Under the pieces are notes generated by a model. The model was given only the letters and a program-made list of their open reading frames with translations, did not search any database and had not been told where the DNA came from. This document shows positions 24,517 to 33,886 of a DNA stretch of 64,000 nt, piece by piece. A program made the translations under genes and the position numbers. Position 1 is the stretch's first letter. Each line of letters starts with the position of its first letter. Source of the stretch: Bacteroides sp. Lineage in GTDB: Bacteria > Bacteroidota > Bacteroidia > Bacteroidales > P3. Where the stretch lies: contig JAMPIH010000001.1 in assembly GCA_023662825.1 (NCBI GenBank), positions 310,001-374,000 of the forward strand, in the 5' to 3' direction.

Positions 24517-25236
24517 TTACATCCCCATGCCGCCCTGCATGTTCTGCATGCTCTGCATGAATTCCTGGATGTCTTTCTGCATCTGTTCCTTGGTGGACGC
24601 CTTGTAGGAAGACGGGATGCTGAAGTACTTCGGGTTCACCTCTTCGTTCGTAAGCTTGCGGATGGTAAAGTTTACCGTCATATCGGGCGTCTTTACCTTG
24701 TATTCCAAGGGGAATCCCTTTAAACCGGGCACCTCTCCCTGCGTGGCTCTCGAAAGGAAGGGGTCACAGAAATTTTCCACCGTCCAGATTTCCATTTCCA
24801 CCGAGGTGTTGCCTTCTTTATAGGCAGCTTTGGTGAGTTTTGCGGTATAACCGAAAATGGTTTTGGTTTCTTCAGTTTCCTCCACCTTTACGTTCTGCAT
24901 TTCCTGCATCTGCTGCTGCAGTTCGGCTTCGGTTTCCACCATATGGTATTTGCCCAGACCCATGGACGAAAGGTTTATCAGCGAATGAACCTCTTTTGTG
25001 GTCGCATCGGCAAGAACCTTCTGTTCAGCCATTGAGAAAACGGCCTTGTCGGCGGCCATGCGGAGCGAGGCGATCTGCGGCTGCTGCGCCAGTTGTTCCT
25101 GAGGAATGATCGGGCTTTCGTACGCGATGCTGTACTGCACGGTTCCCGTAAAGGGCAACACGGCCTGTTGGGCGCGCAAGCCCGTTGAAAATACCGCTGT
25201 CAAGGCGGCAAGCGCGATAATTCTGAGTGTTTTCAT
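24517..25236 (-). CDS. GLPGLI-like exported protein
   Basis: A 239-residue protein with a signal peptide (cleavage near LRA-QQA). The mature part resembles the GLPGLI / DUF4412 beta-rich family, with VPGLKGFPLEYKV in place of the name-giving motif and ENFCDPFLS nearby. The C-terminal 30 residues are rich in Met and Gln (MQKDIQEFMQSMQNMQGGMG). The family is abundant in Bacteroidetes, exported, and without a known role. It is followed by a strong terminator and lies 24 bp after the LysM gene, so the two are probably one transcript. Confidence 0.72.
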   Translation of the reverse strand: MKTLRIIALAALTAVFSTGLRAQQAVLPFTGTVQYSIAYESPIIPQEQLAQQPQIASLRMAADKAVFSMAEQKVLADATTKEVHSLINLSSMGLGKYHMVETEAELQQQMQEMQNVKVEETEETKTIFGYTAKLTKAAYKEGNTSVEMEIWTVENFCDPFLSRATQGEVPGLKGFPLEYKVKTPDMTVNFTIRKLTNEEVNPKYFSIPSSYKASTKEQMQKDIQEFMQSMQNMQGGMGM

Positions 25237-25260
25237 ACGTTGAGTTTATAGGGTTGATGT

Positions 25261-27048
25261 TTACTTGAAATGTTCCAGTTTGTTGTCGGAAATCTTTACG
25301 AAATGTACGTCCCGGTTTTCGAAACCGCCCATGTCGCGTTCCTTCAGGATATAGATTTCCCCGTTCTCCCTTTCTCCGTGCGTTCCCTCATCTTCGTTTC
25401 CGGCATCTAAATAGCGCATGAAGTCCGCGTTGTGGGCGTTCAGGTTTTCCAACAGCCAGAGCAGGGTCTTATAGCCCTGATAGGCCAGGGGATTGGGCAA
25501 GGCGCGGTACAGGAAGTAGTATTTGCGCGAGAACTCCAGCAGATCGGTGTTCTGCACGGTGCTGCAGAAAGTGTGATAGACGGTGAGGTTGTTCTGTATG
25601 TAGTAGTCCAGGTCAACAGAGGCGTAGTCCAGCCACACGTTGGGCGCGATGATGGTGATGTTGCCCTTGGCCTGACGCAAGGGAAGCACCGTCTTTACCG
25701 CCGTTATCTCCTTGCGGTAGAACGGCACGACAACCACTTTGGCGTTGTCTTCGCCGAAGCTTTCCAGCAGTTCCACCGTGGCCGCGTTGAAGTAAAGATG
25801 CTCGCATTCGGGCAGCAGCGCCTGCAATTGTCCGGCCTTGCGCACTTCCGACTCGGCCGAATCGGTGATTACCAGCACCCTCGACTTGGCGTGGTGTTCC
25901 CTGACGAACTCGGCGATATGCCTGATCTGCGTGCTGTAGCTGGCGGCCAGCTGAACGAAATAGGGATTGCCCACACCCATCGAATCACGTTCGGAAATGG
26001 GATGGATCACGGGCATCCGCCATGCCTTGGAAAGGCTGTCGAGCAAAACGAACTGGTCCACGAAGGCCGTGGCCACCACCGCGTCCGAGGCCTGGAAATA
26101 GGCGTCGTTTACAATCGAGTCGAGCGCATCGGCCGATTGGGTAAGGTCATAGACCCGCAGGCTGATACGGGGCTTGGGCGTGGTGTCGGCAGGAATCTCC
26201 GGCACGGCTATGGCCAATGTGTCGGCCCCTACGGTGTCGGGCACGGGAGGATTGAAGAAAGCAGGGTCGAGGTGTTCCTGCCAGGCCACCGTGGCCCCTT
26301 CGAAAAACGGCAGGTAGATATAGGCTTTCTTGTCTTGGGGCGTGTTGCTGTAAAGGGGCAGCAGCAGGGAAACGCGCAAGGAATCCTTATATTCCTTGGC
26401 CTGCGGGTGCGGGGTCACGAAAACGCTGTCGGACAGAAAGACATCCAGGCTGTCGGCCACCACGGCGGTATCGGCCTCGGCCATGCGTTCTTCCCTACGC
26501 TCACGGCGTTTCTTGCCCTTTCCCTTTTCAACTTCCACGGAATCTTCCTCCAATTCCGTCCTTTCCTGAACGGCCCCGCCCGGCCTGAGGTTTTCGGGTT
26601 CGGCGCTTTCAGCCACTTCGCTGCCCGTTTCCACAGGGGCCGCCTCCTGTCTGTCGGACGTTACCGTCTGCGCCACCTCGTCTTTCTTCAGGAACACCAC
26701 CGCCCACGGACGTTTGCCCGAAAAACGGCTGAATTCCTGTGCCCTCTCGCCCGGCAGCAGGCGGAGCGGAATGTAGATGAATTCATCGATATCCACTTGG
26801 TTCGCCGGAGAGTCCTTCAGTAAGGAATCAGCCGGGACCTGATAGGCCCTGCAGATGGAATACAGTGTGTGGCCTTTCTGCACGGTATGCACCCGATAGG
26901 CCTTGCCCAGAATGGTATCGGTCACCTTGGCGGGAACCACGGGCGAAGCCTGGAACGGAGTCGCGGACTCCTGCGCGCCAAGCTTCGCGCCGATACACAG
27001 CAGGAGTGCAAAAAAGCATATTCTGAAAAGGAAACTTTTAATCTTCAT
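25261..27048 (-). CDS. LysM protein with type 1 periplasmic-binding fold
   Basis: A 595-residue exported protein with a signal peptide (cleavage near LGA-QES). A LysM peptidoglycan-binding module lies at about 50-97 (YRVHTVQKGHTLYSICRAY). An acidic then Lys/Arg-rich linker follows (about 135-200, including KGKGKKRRERREERM), then a type 1 periplasmic-binding-like fold (about 220-565: VSLLLPLYSN, FFEGATVAWQEHL, SDAVVATAFVDQFV, RVLVITDSAESE). It resembles an amino-acid receptor tied to the cell wall; no transporter genes are adjacent, so it may sense rather than transport. It lies 45 bp after guaA. Confidence 0.8.
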   Translation of the reverse strand: MKIKSFLFRICFFALLLCIGAKLGAQESATPFQASPVVPAKVTDTILGKAYRVHTVQKGHTLYSICRAYQVPADSLLKDSPANQVDIDEFIYIPLRLLPGERAQEFSRFSGKRPWAVVFLKKDEVAQTVTSDRQEAAPVETGSEVAESAEPENLRPGGAVQERTELEEDSVEVEKGKGKKRRERREERMAEADTAVVADSLDVFLSDSVFVTPHPQAKEYKDSLRVSLLLPLYSNTPQDKKAYIYLPFFEGATVAWQEHLDPAFFNPPVPDTVGADTLAIAVPEIPADTTPKPRISLRVYDLTQSADALDSIVNDAYFQASDAVVATAFVDQFVLLDSLSKAWRMPVIHPISERDSMGVGNPYFVQLAASYSTQIRHIAEFVREHHAKSRVLVITDSAESEVRKAGQLQALLPECEHLYFNAATVELLESFGEDNAKVVVVPFYRKEITAVKTVLPLRQAKGNITIIAPNVWLDYASVDLDYYIQNNLTVYHTFCSTVQNTDLLEFSRKYYFLYRALPNPLAYQGYKTLLWLLENLNAHNADFMRYLDAGNEDEGTHGERENGEIYILKERDMGGFENRDVHFVKISDNKLEHFK

Positions 27049-27093
27049 GGCCGTAAAAATTAAATCGGATAGCCTTATCGGACACCGGAAAAC

Positions 27094-28623
27094 CTACTCC
27101 CACTCGATTGTGGAGGGAGGTTTGGAGCTGATGTCATATACCACGCGGTTCACGCCGCGCACCTTGTTGATGATCTCGTTGCTCACCCTGCCCAGGAAGT
27201 CGAACGGAAGGCGGCTCCAGTCGGCGGTCATGCCGTCGGTGGAGTTTACCGCGCGCAAGGCCACCACCTGCTCGTAGGTGCGTTCATCGCCCATCACGCC
27301 CACCGAATAGATGGGCAGCAGCACGGCGCCCGCCTGCCAAACCTTGTCGTACAGGTTTTCCTGCCGCAGGGCGTTGATGTAGATGGCGTCCACTTCCTGC
27401 AATATAGCCACTTTCTGCGCGTTCACCTCGCCCAGAATGCGGATGCCCAGGCCGGGCCCGGGAAAGGGATGGCGGTTGAGCAGGCGGTCGGGCAGCCCCA
27501 CGCTCTTACCCACCCGCCGCACTTCGTCCTTAAAGAGGGCGCGCAGGGGTTCCACCACCTTCAGGTTCATCTTTTCGGGCAGGCCGCCCACGTTGTGGTG
27601 CGACTTTATCGTTTGCGAGGGTCCCTTTACGGGCGCCGACTCGATAACGTCGGGATAGATCGTGCCCTGCGCCAGGAAACGCGCGCTCTTGAACTTGCGG
27701 GCCTCGGCCTCGAACACATCGATAAAGGTCTTGCCGATGGCCTTGCGCTTGGCCTCGGGTTCGGTAACGCCCTTGAGGGCATCGTAGAAAAGTTGGGAGG
27801 CATCCACGCCCGTAACCTCGATGTCCATGCCCTTGAACGAATCCAGCACGTCGTCGAATTCGCCCTTGCGCAACAGGCCGTTGTCCACGAAGATGCAGTG
27901 CAGCTGCTTGCCGATGGCCTTGTGCAGCAACACCGCCGCCACGCTCGAGTCCACGCCGCCCGAAAGCCCCAGGATCACTTCTTCGTTGCCCACAGCCTTG
28001 CGCAGGTCTTCCACACACGACTTCACGAAATTGTCGGGCGTCCAGTCGGCCCGGCAGCCGCAGATACCGGTAAGGAAATTGCGCAGGATGGTGAAGCCGT
28101 CGGTGGAGTGGTACACTTCGGGATGGAACTGCAGGGCGTAGGTGTTCTCGCCCTCGATGCTGTAGCCGCAGGCCTTTACATCGGGCGTGCTGCAGGTGAT
28201 GCGGAACCTGGCGGGATATTCCAGGATCGTGTCGCCGTGCGACATCCATACCTGGCTGTTGAGCGGAACGTCCTTGAACAACGGGCATTCCGTGTCGATA
28301 TACGAGAGGTTGGCGCGTCCGTATTCGCGGCTGTTAGCCGAGGCCACCTTTCCGCCTTCTAAGTCAACCAGCAGCTGCGCCCCGTAACATACCGCCAAAA
28401 GAGGGAACTTGCCGCGGATTTGGCTCAAATCGGGCTTGGGAGCATCGGGGTCGTTTACCGAATACGGGCTTCCCGAGAGGATGACCCCCTTGATGTTTCC
28501 GGACAATTGCGGAATGTGGTTGTAGGGATGAATCTCGCAATAGATGTTGTTCTCGCGCACTTTTCGCGCAATCAGCTGCGTGTATTGCGAGCCGAAATCC
28601 AGAATGAGGATGCTTTCTTGCAT
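27094..28623 (-). CDS. guaA: GMP synthase (glutamine-hydrolysing)
   Basis: A 509-residue enzyme that converts XMP to GMP with glutamine and ATP. The N-terminal class I glutaminase has the nucleophile in AVCYGAQLL (Cys near residue 79) and the His/Glu pair in [11 protein letters not shown]. The ATP-pyrophosphatase domain has the P-loop [13 protein letters not shown] (about residue 220). The C-terminal dimerisation domain ends in [10 protein letters not shown], as is standard. All key residues are present. A TATCTTCG box lies 20 bp upstream, with a 13-bp palindrome over the predicted transcription start. Confidence 0.97.
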   Translation of the reverse strand: MQESILILDFGSQYTQLIARKVRENNIYCEIHPYNHIPQLSGNIKGVILSGSPYSVNDPDAPKPDLSQIRGKFPLLAVCYGAQLLVDLEGGKVASANSREYGRANLSYIDTECPLFKDVPLNSQVWMSHGDTILEYPARFRITCSTPDVKACGYSIEGENTYALQFHPEVYHSTDGFTILRNFLTGICGCRADWTPDNFVKSCVEDLRKAVGNEEVILGLSGGVDSSVAAVLLHKAIGKQLHCIFVDNGLLRKGEFDDVLDSFKGMDIEVTGVDASQLFYDALKGVTEPEAKRKAIGKTFIDVFEAEARKFKSARFLAQGTIYPDVIESAPVKGPSQTIKSHHNVGGLPEKMNLKVVEPLRALFKDEVRRVGKSVGLPDRLLNRHPFPGPGLGIRILGEVNAQKVAILQEVDAIYINALRQENLYDKVWQAGAVLLPIYSVGVMGDERTYEQVVALRAVNSTDGMTADWSRLPFDFLGRVSNEIINKVRGVNRVVYDISSKPPSTIEWE

Positions 28624-28630
28624 ATCGAGG

Positions 28631-28651
28631 CGTGTTTAACACGCGAAGATA
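28631..28651 (-). promoter_or_regulatory. guaA promoter box with adjoining palindrome
   Basis: On the minus strand TATCTTCG (28644-28651) is followed at once by the palindrome CGTGTT-A-AACACG (28631-28643), which covers the expected transcription start and is a candidate operator. Confidence 0.5.
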
Positions 28652-28697
28652 ACCAAAAACGGCGGTTTTTCCGACGGCAGGCGCAAGAAACAGAGGC

Positions 28698-29966
28698 CTA
28701 TTTACAAACAAGGGGAAGTTGCAGGGCGGTACGGTTGCCCGATACGTCTTCCATATTGATGATGAGCGTATAGGAACGCCCTTTTTGCGGAACAAAGACG
28801 CCCCGGTTGTTCATTACGCGGTAGGGCGTGGCGCATTGGCCGTCGTCTAAGTAGGATTTTTCGAGGCGTTTTCTCGTGATTCCGTAGAACGGCAGGTCGA
28901 TATGCCGGTTCAGTTCTGCACAGGTGCGCAGCGAAAGGGCGTCTAAGCAATAGTACGCCAAGGTGTCGGCCTTTTCACTGCCTGTTTCCCGAACGGCGAA
29001 CAGCAGCTTGAAAAGCCCGTAGTGGAAGGGCATCTGCTGTATGGAGTCCAACACGCAGACCCCGAAAGCCGCCTTTTGGTGCAGGTACAGGGTATCGGGC
29101 AGGCTGTCGGCACGGAAATAATGGGCTGTGAACGCCTCGCCTTCGATGGTTTTTGGCAGGCGGAACAAAGAGGGCCGGTCGGCGCAGAGTGTGTCGGAGA
29201 TTCCGGAAAGCGCGAGAAGGGAATCGTATTCGTGTTCAATGGCCTTTTGCATCGCGTAGTCCGAGGCCGGGGCATCCATGAAAGATTCCTGCATCAGCGA
29301 GTCGGTGTCGGGCAGCACGACGGTGTCGGCTTGCCTCGCCGAATCCCGGTGCGAGTAAAACGCCAGGTACAGCAGGGCGGGCGGCACCGAGTCCTCGATG
29401 CGGATTCCGTAAAGCGCGGGGTTGAGGCGAAGCGTGTCTTGCAGTATCTCGAAATGCAGGTGGGGGCCGCCCGAAGAGCCTGTGTTGCCCGAACGGGCGA
29501 TGGGTTTGTTTTTCTTGACAGGAATCTGAAGCCCCGTCAGGCTGGTTTCGTAGCGGCCGCTCTGTTTCTGCTGTTTCCTGACTAATTTCTGAACCGACGC
29601 GCAGAACTTCGAAAGATGGGCATAGACGGTAACCATACCGTTGTCGTGCTGAACGTAAAGCACCTTTCCGTAAGACACATTGGACACACCGGCCCGCACG
29701 ATAAGGCCGGGCGCGGCGCTATATACCCGCAGGCCCTCGCGCTGTTCGGTGCGCAGGTCCATGCCCCCGTGAAAGTGGTTGTTGCGCAGTTCGGCGAACG
29801 AACCCGAAAGTTCGGGCGCAGTGCGCAGCGGATAGCGGAACAGCGCGGTGTCCGCCGTTTTCTTTTTGGCCGAAGGCGCGCCCAAAACCGAAGATTGCCG
29901 CACCAGCCCGAGAAAGACCAATGCAAGGACAAGGACATATCGCAGGGAGATGTTTTTTCTATTCAT
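28698..29966 (-). CDS. M23-family peptidoglycan endopeptidase
   Basis: A 422-residue exported protein. The signal helix (about 9-28) is followed by an M23 / LytM metallopeptidase domain with the zinc ligands in HFHGGMDLR and GPHLHFE (about residues 65-185) and the typical VYSAAPGLIVRAG strand. The C-terminal 230 residues are beta-rich and not recognised. It should cut peptide cross-links in the periplasm. ATG 29966 is chosen because it starts the signal peptide; the longer frame runs through the 3' end of the upstream gene. It overlaps the stop of that gene by 8 bp, implying coupled translation. Confidence 0.9.
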   Translation of the reverse strand: MNRKNISLRYVLVLALVFLGLVRQSSVLGAPSAKKKTADTALFRYPLRTAPELSGSFAELRNNHFHGGMDLRTEQREGLRVYSAAPGLIVRAGVSNVSYGKVLYVQHDNGMVTVYAHLSKFCASVQKLVRKQQKQSGRYETSLTGLQIPVKKNKPIARSGNTGSSGGPHLHFEILQDTLRLNPALYGIRIEDSVPPALLYLAFYSHRDSARQADTVVLPDTDSLMQESFMDAPASDYAMQKAIEHEYDSLLALSGISDTLCADRPSLFRLPKTIEGEAFTAHYFRADSLPDTLYLHQKAAFGVCVLDSIQQMPFHYGLFKLLFAVRETGSEKADTLAYYCLDALSLRTCAELNRHIDLPFYGITRKRLEKSYLDDGQCATPYRVMNNRGVFVPQKGRSYTLIINMEDVSGNRTALQLPLVCK

Positions 29967-31986
29967 GGACTTTCTTGAGCTGTCTGGCGAGTTTTTCCAC
30001 GTATTTGCGGCGGTAGTCCTGCTGCAGCAGGTAGTCGGTGAGGAAGCGCGCCTGTTTCCATTCTTTTCCGCGGAGGCAGTATTCATCCCACACAAGCAGG
30101 CTCTGCAGGTCGCCGCAGGCCGAAAGGCGCCCGAACAGCGAGGGTTCCGCAGGCACGTAGGCGCTCAGCCCCATAGTGTCGAACATAGCCGAAGCCGACA
30201 GGTATTTGGCGATGAAGGCCACCGTATCTCCGTTCCTGTGGCAGGCAAAGGCCTCTTCCATCGATTGGCGGTAGGAAGTCCAGTCGGCGAACACGCTCCG
30301 GATCTTTTCCTGTCGGGCCTCCGGATCGGCACAGTCGGCGAACCCGTCCTTCCATTGATTAAAGGTACGGTTAAACAGCAGCAGGTTTTCCTCTGCCGAG
30401 GCGTAGTTGCCGAAAGAGGCCTCCCGGAAAAAGGCGGCGCGAATACGGTTCAATTGGTCGCTCCACTGGCGGCAGCGTATGTCGTTCCTTTTCTGCTGAT
30501 AGTTATCCAAAAGCTGTTGCAGGGGCGTAAGGGCGGCCACTTCTTCCGGATTCTGTTCCCGGTAACGCCCGAACAGCGCGGAAGACTGCACATACAGGCT
30601 GTCGGCACGCCCTCCGTTATTGTTCCACAACTGAAATAAGGCGCGGTTCAGCAATTGGTCGATGGCCTGATAGAGCGTGTGCAGGCATTCCTGCTCGAAA
30701 TCAGCCTCCGCCCGCAGCCTGTATAGGTTTTTAAGCTGCACGGCCTCTTCGAACCAGGCGTAGGCCTCCGGAAACTTTCGCTTGGTGTTGAGATAGCGTG
30801 CCTGTTCGCAATCGGTTTCGAACTGCCTGCGGGCCTGTTGCGGGCTCAGGCGTGTTTGCGCGATATTGTCCGGTGCGGCAGGTTGAATCGGCGTACGTTG
30901 CGGAAGCGGCCTGCTGTCGGCCACCGCCAAATCCCTGCCCTGCGGAATCGTGTCGGGATGCAGGCTGCGGTTCAGCAGTTCCAGTTCGAGCGCAAGGTCG
31001 TCTTCGGGCCGGTATTCGATGCGCGGGCTGATGACCAGGCCCGTGCGGTTCACGATGGTATCGACCAAGGCGGAATAGAACGCCCTTTCCTCGATGTCCG
31101 AAAGGGAAGCGATACGGTTGTATTCGAGCGCGATACGGTCGAGCAGCTCGAGCACGCGGTTCAGGCCGTCCATATGCTTTTCGTTGGCGTTGAAATAATC
31201 GTAGGCCTGCAGCGCATACTGCTGGGCGAACTGGTACTGCTTTTGCGAGAACGCTTTCTCGGCCACCTCGCAAAAAGAACGATAGACCCCCTGGTGCGCC
31301 TTGTTCTGCAACAGTTTTTCCTTGTAGCGCATATAGCTTACGGGAAATTCGGGCAGGAAATAGGTTTCCAGGAGCCGGCACAGATCCAGAGCGTCGCGGT
31401 AGAGCTTGCGGGAAATGAGTTCCTCGATTTCCTTTAGGGTACGCCCATAGACGGTCTGCGCCATCTGCCTTATCTTGGGCGGATAGGAACATTCCCTCAA
31501 CACCTGGTTCACGTATTGCAGCAGGGCTTCCTCTTTGGTTTTGTCGAGCGAGAGGCAGGTAAGCCTAAAGGCGATCGCCTTGATGAAAAAACGGTTGTGC
31601 AGCAGGGATTTCCCGATGTTCCTTTCGGCCTCTTTCCAGTCGGGAACGCTTTGGTTGATGGCCTGGAGCGCCTGTATGTAGTAGAGGCTGTCGATGCGGG
31701 AACGCATGAAGTCAATCTGGCGGCGCTTTTCTTGCATCCGGTGGCGAAGGTCGGAGGGGATGCCGCTGTTCTGGCGGGCGTAGGAAAGGAATATTTCCGA
31801 TTCGAGATCGGCCAGACGGCAGTCGGAGGCCGGCAGGACTTCCAAGGGCGAGGTCTTGATGGCTTCGATACGCTGACTGAAGGCGTTCTTGCGCACCTCG
31901 TCGTCTTGCGCCCGCAGGCCGGGGTGGAACGACAGCAGAAGCGACAGAAACAGGAAAGAGCGTTGAAACAAGGCTGATTTCTGCAT
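29959..31986 (-). CDS. Large exported helical protein, unknown family
   Basis: A 675-residue protein with a signal peptide (cleavage near LRA-QDD) and an almost wholly helical mature part containing TPR-like pairs (for example AEKAFSQKQYQFAQQYALQAYDY cut into two helices near residues 240-262, and YLNTKRKFPEAYAWFEEAV near 400). I recognise no named family. It overlaps the M23 peptidase gene by 8 bp and lies 6 bp after the PhoH gene, so it is probably a partner or regulator of the peptidase in the periplasm (inference from coupling only). Confidence 0.75.
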   Translation of the reverse strand: MQKSALFQRSFLFLSLLLSFHPGLRAQDDEVRKNAFSQRIEAIKTSPLEVLPASDCRLADLESEIFLSYARQNSGIPSDLRHRMQEKRRQIDFMRSRIDSLYYIQALQAINQSVPDWKEAERNIGKSLLHNRFFIKAIAFRLTCLSLDKTKEEALLQYVNQVLRECSYPPKIRQMAQTVYGRTLKEIEELISRKLYRDALDLCRLLETYFLPEFPVSYMRYKEKLLQNKAHQGVYRSFCEVAEKAFSQKQYQFAQQYALQAYDYFNANEKHMDGLNRVLELLDRIALEYNRIASLSDIEERAFYSALVDTIVNRTGLVISPRIEYRPEDDLALELELLNRSLHPDTIPQGRDLAVADSRPLPQRTPIQPAAPDNIAQTRLSPQQARRQFETDCEQARYLNTKRKFPEAYAWFEEAVQLKNLYRLRAEADFEQECLHTLYQAIDQLLNRALFQLWNNNGGRADSLYVQSSALFGRYREQNPEEVAALTPLQQLLDNYQQKRNDIRCRQWSDQLNRIRAAFFREASFGNYASAEENLLLFNRTFNQWKDGFADCADPEARQEKIRSVFADWTSYRQSMEEAFACHRNGDTVAFIAKYLSASAMFDTMGLSAYVPAEPSLFGRLSACGDLQSLLVWDEYCLRGKEWKQARFLTDYLLQQDYRRKYVEKLARQLKKVHE

Positions 31987-31992
31987 GGCGGG

Positions 31993-32982
31993 CTATCGGG
32001 CGTTGGTGTCCGGAGTTTCTTCCTGATGTTTGGCGTAGGCTTCGATAATGCGCGCCACCAGACGGTGCCGCACCACATCCTTGCCGGTAAGTTCCACAAA
32101 GGCGATGCCGGGAACCGGATGCAGCAGCTGGCGCGCCTGCACCAGGCCCGATCGCTGGTGACGGGGCAGGTCGGCCTGGGTGATGTCGCCGGTGATCACG
32201 AACTTGGCGTTCTTGCCCATACGAGTCAGGAACATCTTCATCTGGCTTTCGGTGGCGTTCTGGGCTTCGTCCAGGATAACGAAGGCGTGGTCTAGGGTCC
32301 GGCCGCGCATAAAGGCCAGGGGCGCGATCTCGATGGTGGATTCTTCCAGCAGCGTAAGCAGCTTGCGGTAGGGAATCATGTCGCGCAAGGCATCGTAAAG
32401 CGGCTGCATATAGGGATCCAGCTTCTCCTTCATGTCGCCGGGCAAAAAGCCTAAGTTCTCGCCCGCCTCCACGGCGGGACGGGTCAGTATGATGCGCTTT
32501 ACCTCTTTTTCTTTCAGGGCCTTTACGGCCAGCGCCACCGCCGTGTAGGTCTTTCCCGATCCGGCGGGGCCGATGGCGAACACCATGTCGGTCTTGTGCA
32601 CGGCATCCACCAGTTTCTGCTGGTTGGCGGTAAGGGCGCGCACCGGCTTGCCGTTCACGCCCATCAGGATAAGCGGCGTGGACGCCTTTTCCAGGTCGGG
32701 ATCTTCGGTACGGGGGTCCTTGTCGGGCTTGTTTTCGCCCAAAATGGCGTCGATATCGGCTTCGTTGAGGCGGTTGAAACGTTCGAAATGGAAAAGCACC
32801 AGCTTCATCTTTTCCTCGAAATCCGCCAAGTGTTCCGTATCGCCCACCGCCTTGATCAGGTCGCCCCGCAGGATGATGTTGAGCTGCGGGAAAAAACGGC
32901 GTATGCGGTTCAGTTTCTCCTCTTCCAGTCCGAACACGTCGATCGGATGGTGCGGTGAAGTTTCGATATAGAGTTCGCTCAT
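31993..32982 (-). CDS. phoH: PhoH-like ATPase
   Basis: A 329-residue cytoplasmic ATPase of the PhoH / YbeZ family, linked to RNA metabolism and ribosome maturation with YbeY in other bacteria. It has Walker A GPAGSGKTYTA (about residues 132-142), Walker B VILDEAQN, and TGDITQADLP. ATG 32982 (MSELYIE) is used; the 34-codon extension runs into the sigma-factor gene. It lies 16 bp after rpoD, continuing a minus-strand run metG-mltG-rpoD-phoH. Confidence 0.93.
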   Translation of the reverse strand: MSELYIETSPHHPIDVFGLEEEKLNRIRRFFPQLNIILRGDLIKAVGDTEHLADFEEKMKLVLFHFERFNRLNEADIDAILGENKPDKDPRTEDPDLEKASTPLILMGVNGKPVRALTANQQKLVDAVHKTDMVFAIGPAGSGKTYTAVALAVKALKEKEVKRIILTRPAVEAGENLGFLPGDMKEKLDPYMQPLYDALRDMIPYRKLLTLLEESTIEIAPLAFMRGRTLDHAFVILDEAQNATESQMKMFLTRMGKNAKFVITGDITQADLPRHQRSGLVQARQLLHPVPGIAFVELTGKDVVRHRLVARIIEAYAKHQEETPDTNAR

Positions 32983-32998
32983 CGTGTGCCAGGACGGA

Positions 32999-33865
32999 CT
33001 ATTCTCCCAGGAAAGTCTTGAGGTGCTTGCTGCGGGAGGAGTTCTTGAGGCGGCGGATGGCCTTTTCCTTAATCTGGCGCACACGTTCGCGGGTAAGGTC
33101 GAACTTGGCGGCGATTTCGTCGAGCGTAAGTCCGTGGTGGCCGCCGATACCGTAAAAAAGGTTGATCACATCGCGTTCCTTGTCGGTAAGCCCGGCCAAG
33201 GCGCGCTCAATCTCGCGGGCGAGCGATTCCTTCATCAGCGACTGGTCGGTGGAAGGCGCGTCGTCGGAGACATACACGTCGATGAAGTTGGTCTCCTCGT
33301 CCTGCACCAGGGGAGCGTCCATCGAGATGTAGCGCGTGGTGATGTTGAGCACTTCGGCAATCTTTTCCTTGGGCATGTCGAGGCTGGCCGCCAGCTCGTC
33401 GATGGAGGGCGGACGTTCGTATTTCTGTTCCAGTTTGGAAGATTCCTTCTTGATCTTGTTGAGCGAGCCCACCTGGTTCAAGGGCAGGCGCACGATACGC
33501 GACTGTTCGGCCAGAGCCTGCAATATGGACTGGCGGATCCACCATACGGCGTAGGAGATGAACTTGAATCCGCGTGTTTCGTCGAAACGTTTGGCGGCCT
33601 TGATCAGGCCCAGGTTGCCTTCGTTGATCAGGTCGGGAAGGCTCAGCCCCTGGTTCTGGTACTGCTTGGCCACCGACACCACAAAACGCAGGTTCGACTT
33701 TACCAGTTTGTCCAAGGCAGCCGTGTTGCCCATGCGGATAAGCCCCGCCAGGCGAACCTCTTCTTCGGCCGATATAAGTTCTTCCTTGCCGATGTCCTGC
33801 AGGTATTTGTCCAAAGAGGCGGTTTCGCGGTTGGTGATGGATTTCGAAATCTTAAGTTGTCTCAT
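32999..33865 (-). CDS. rpoD: Primary RNA polymerase sigma factor, Bacteroidetes type
   Basis: A 288-residue group 1/2 sigma-70 factor without the long acidic N-terminal region of proteobacterial RpoD, as in Bacteroidetes. It has region 1.2 ([14 protein letters not shown]), regions 2.1-2.4 ([51 protein letters not shown]), region 3 and region 4 ([20 protein letters not shown]). In Bacteroides this factor reads -33 TTTG / -7 TAnnTTTG promoters, which matches the boxes found throughout this window. It lies 21 bp after mltG in the same direction. Confidence 0.96.
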   Translation of the reverse strand: MRQLKISKSITNRETASLDKYLQDIGKEELISAEEEVRLAGLIRMGNTAALDKLVKSNLRFVVSVAKQYQNQGLSLPDLINEGNLGLIKAAKRFDETRGFKFISYAVWWIRQSILQALAEQSRIVRLPLNQVGSLNKIKKESSKLEQKYERPPSIDELAASLDMPKEKIAEVLNITTRYISMDAPLVQDEETNFIDVYVSDDAPSTDQSLMKESLAREIERALAGLTDKERDVINLFYGIGGHHGLTLDEIAAKFDLTRERVRQIKEKAIRRLKNSSRSKHLKTFLGE

Positions 33866-33886
33866 CGCTATGGTTTTATGGTGTGC

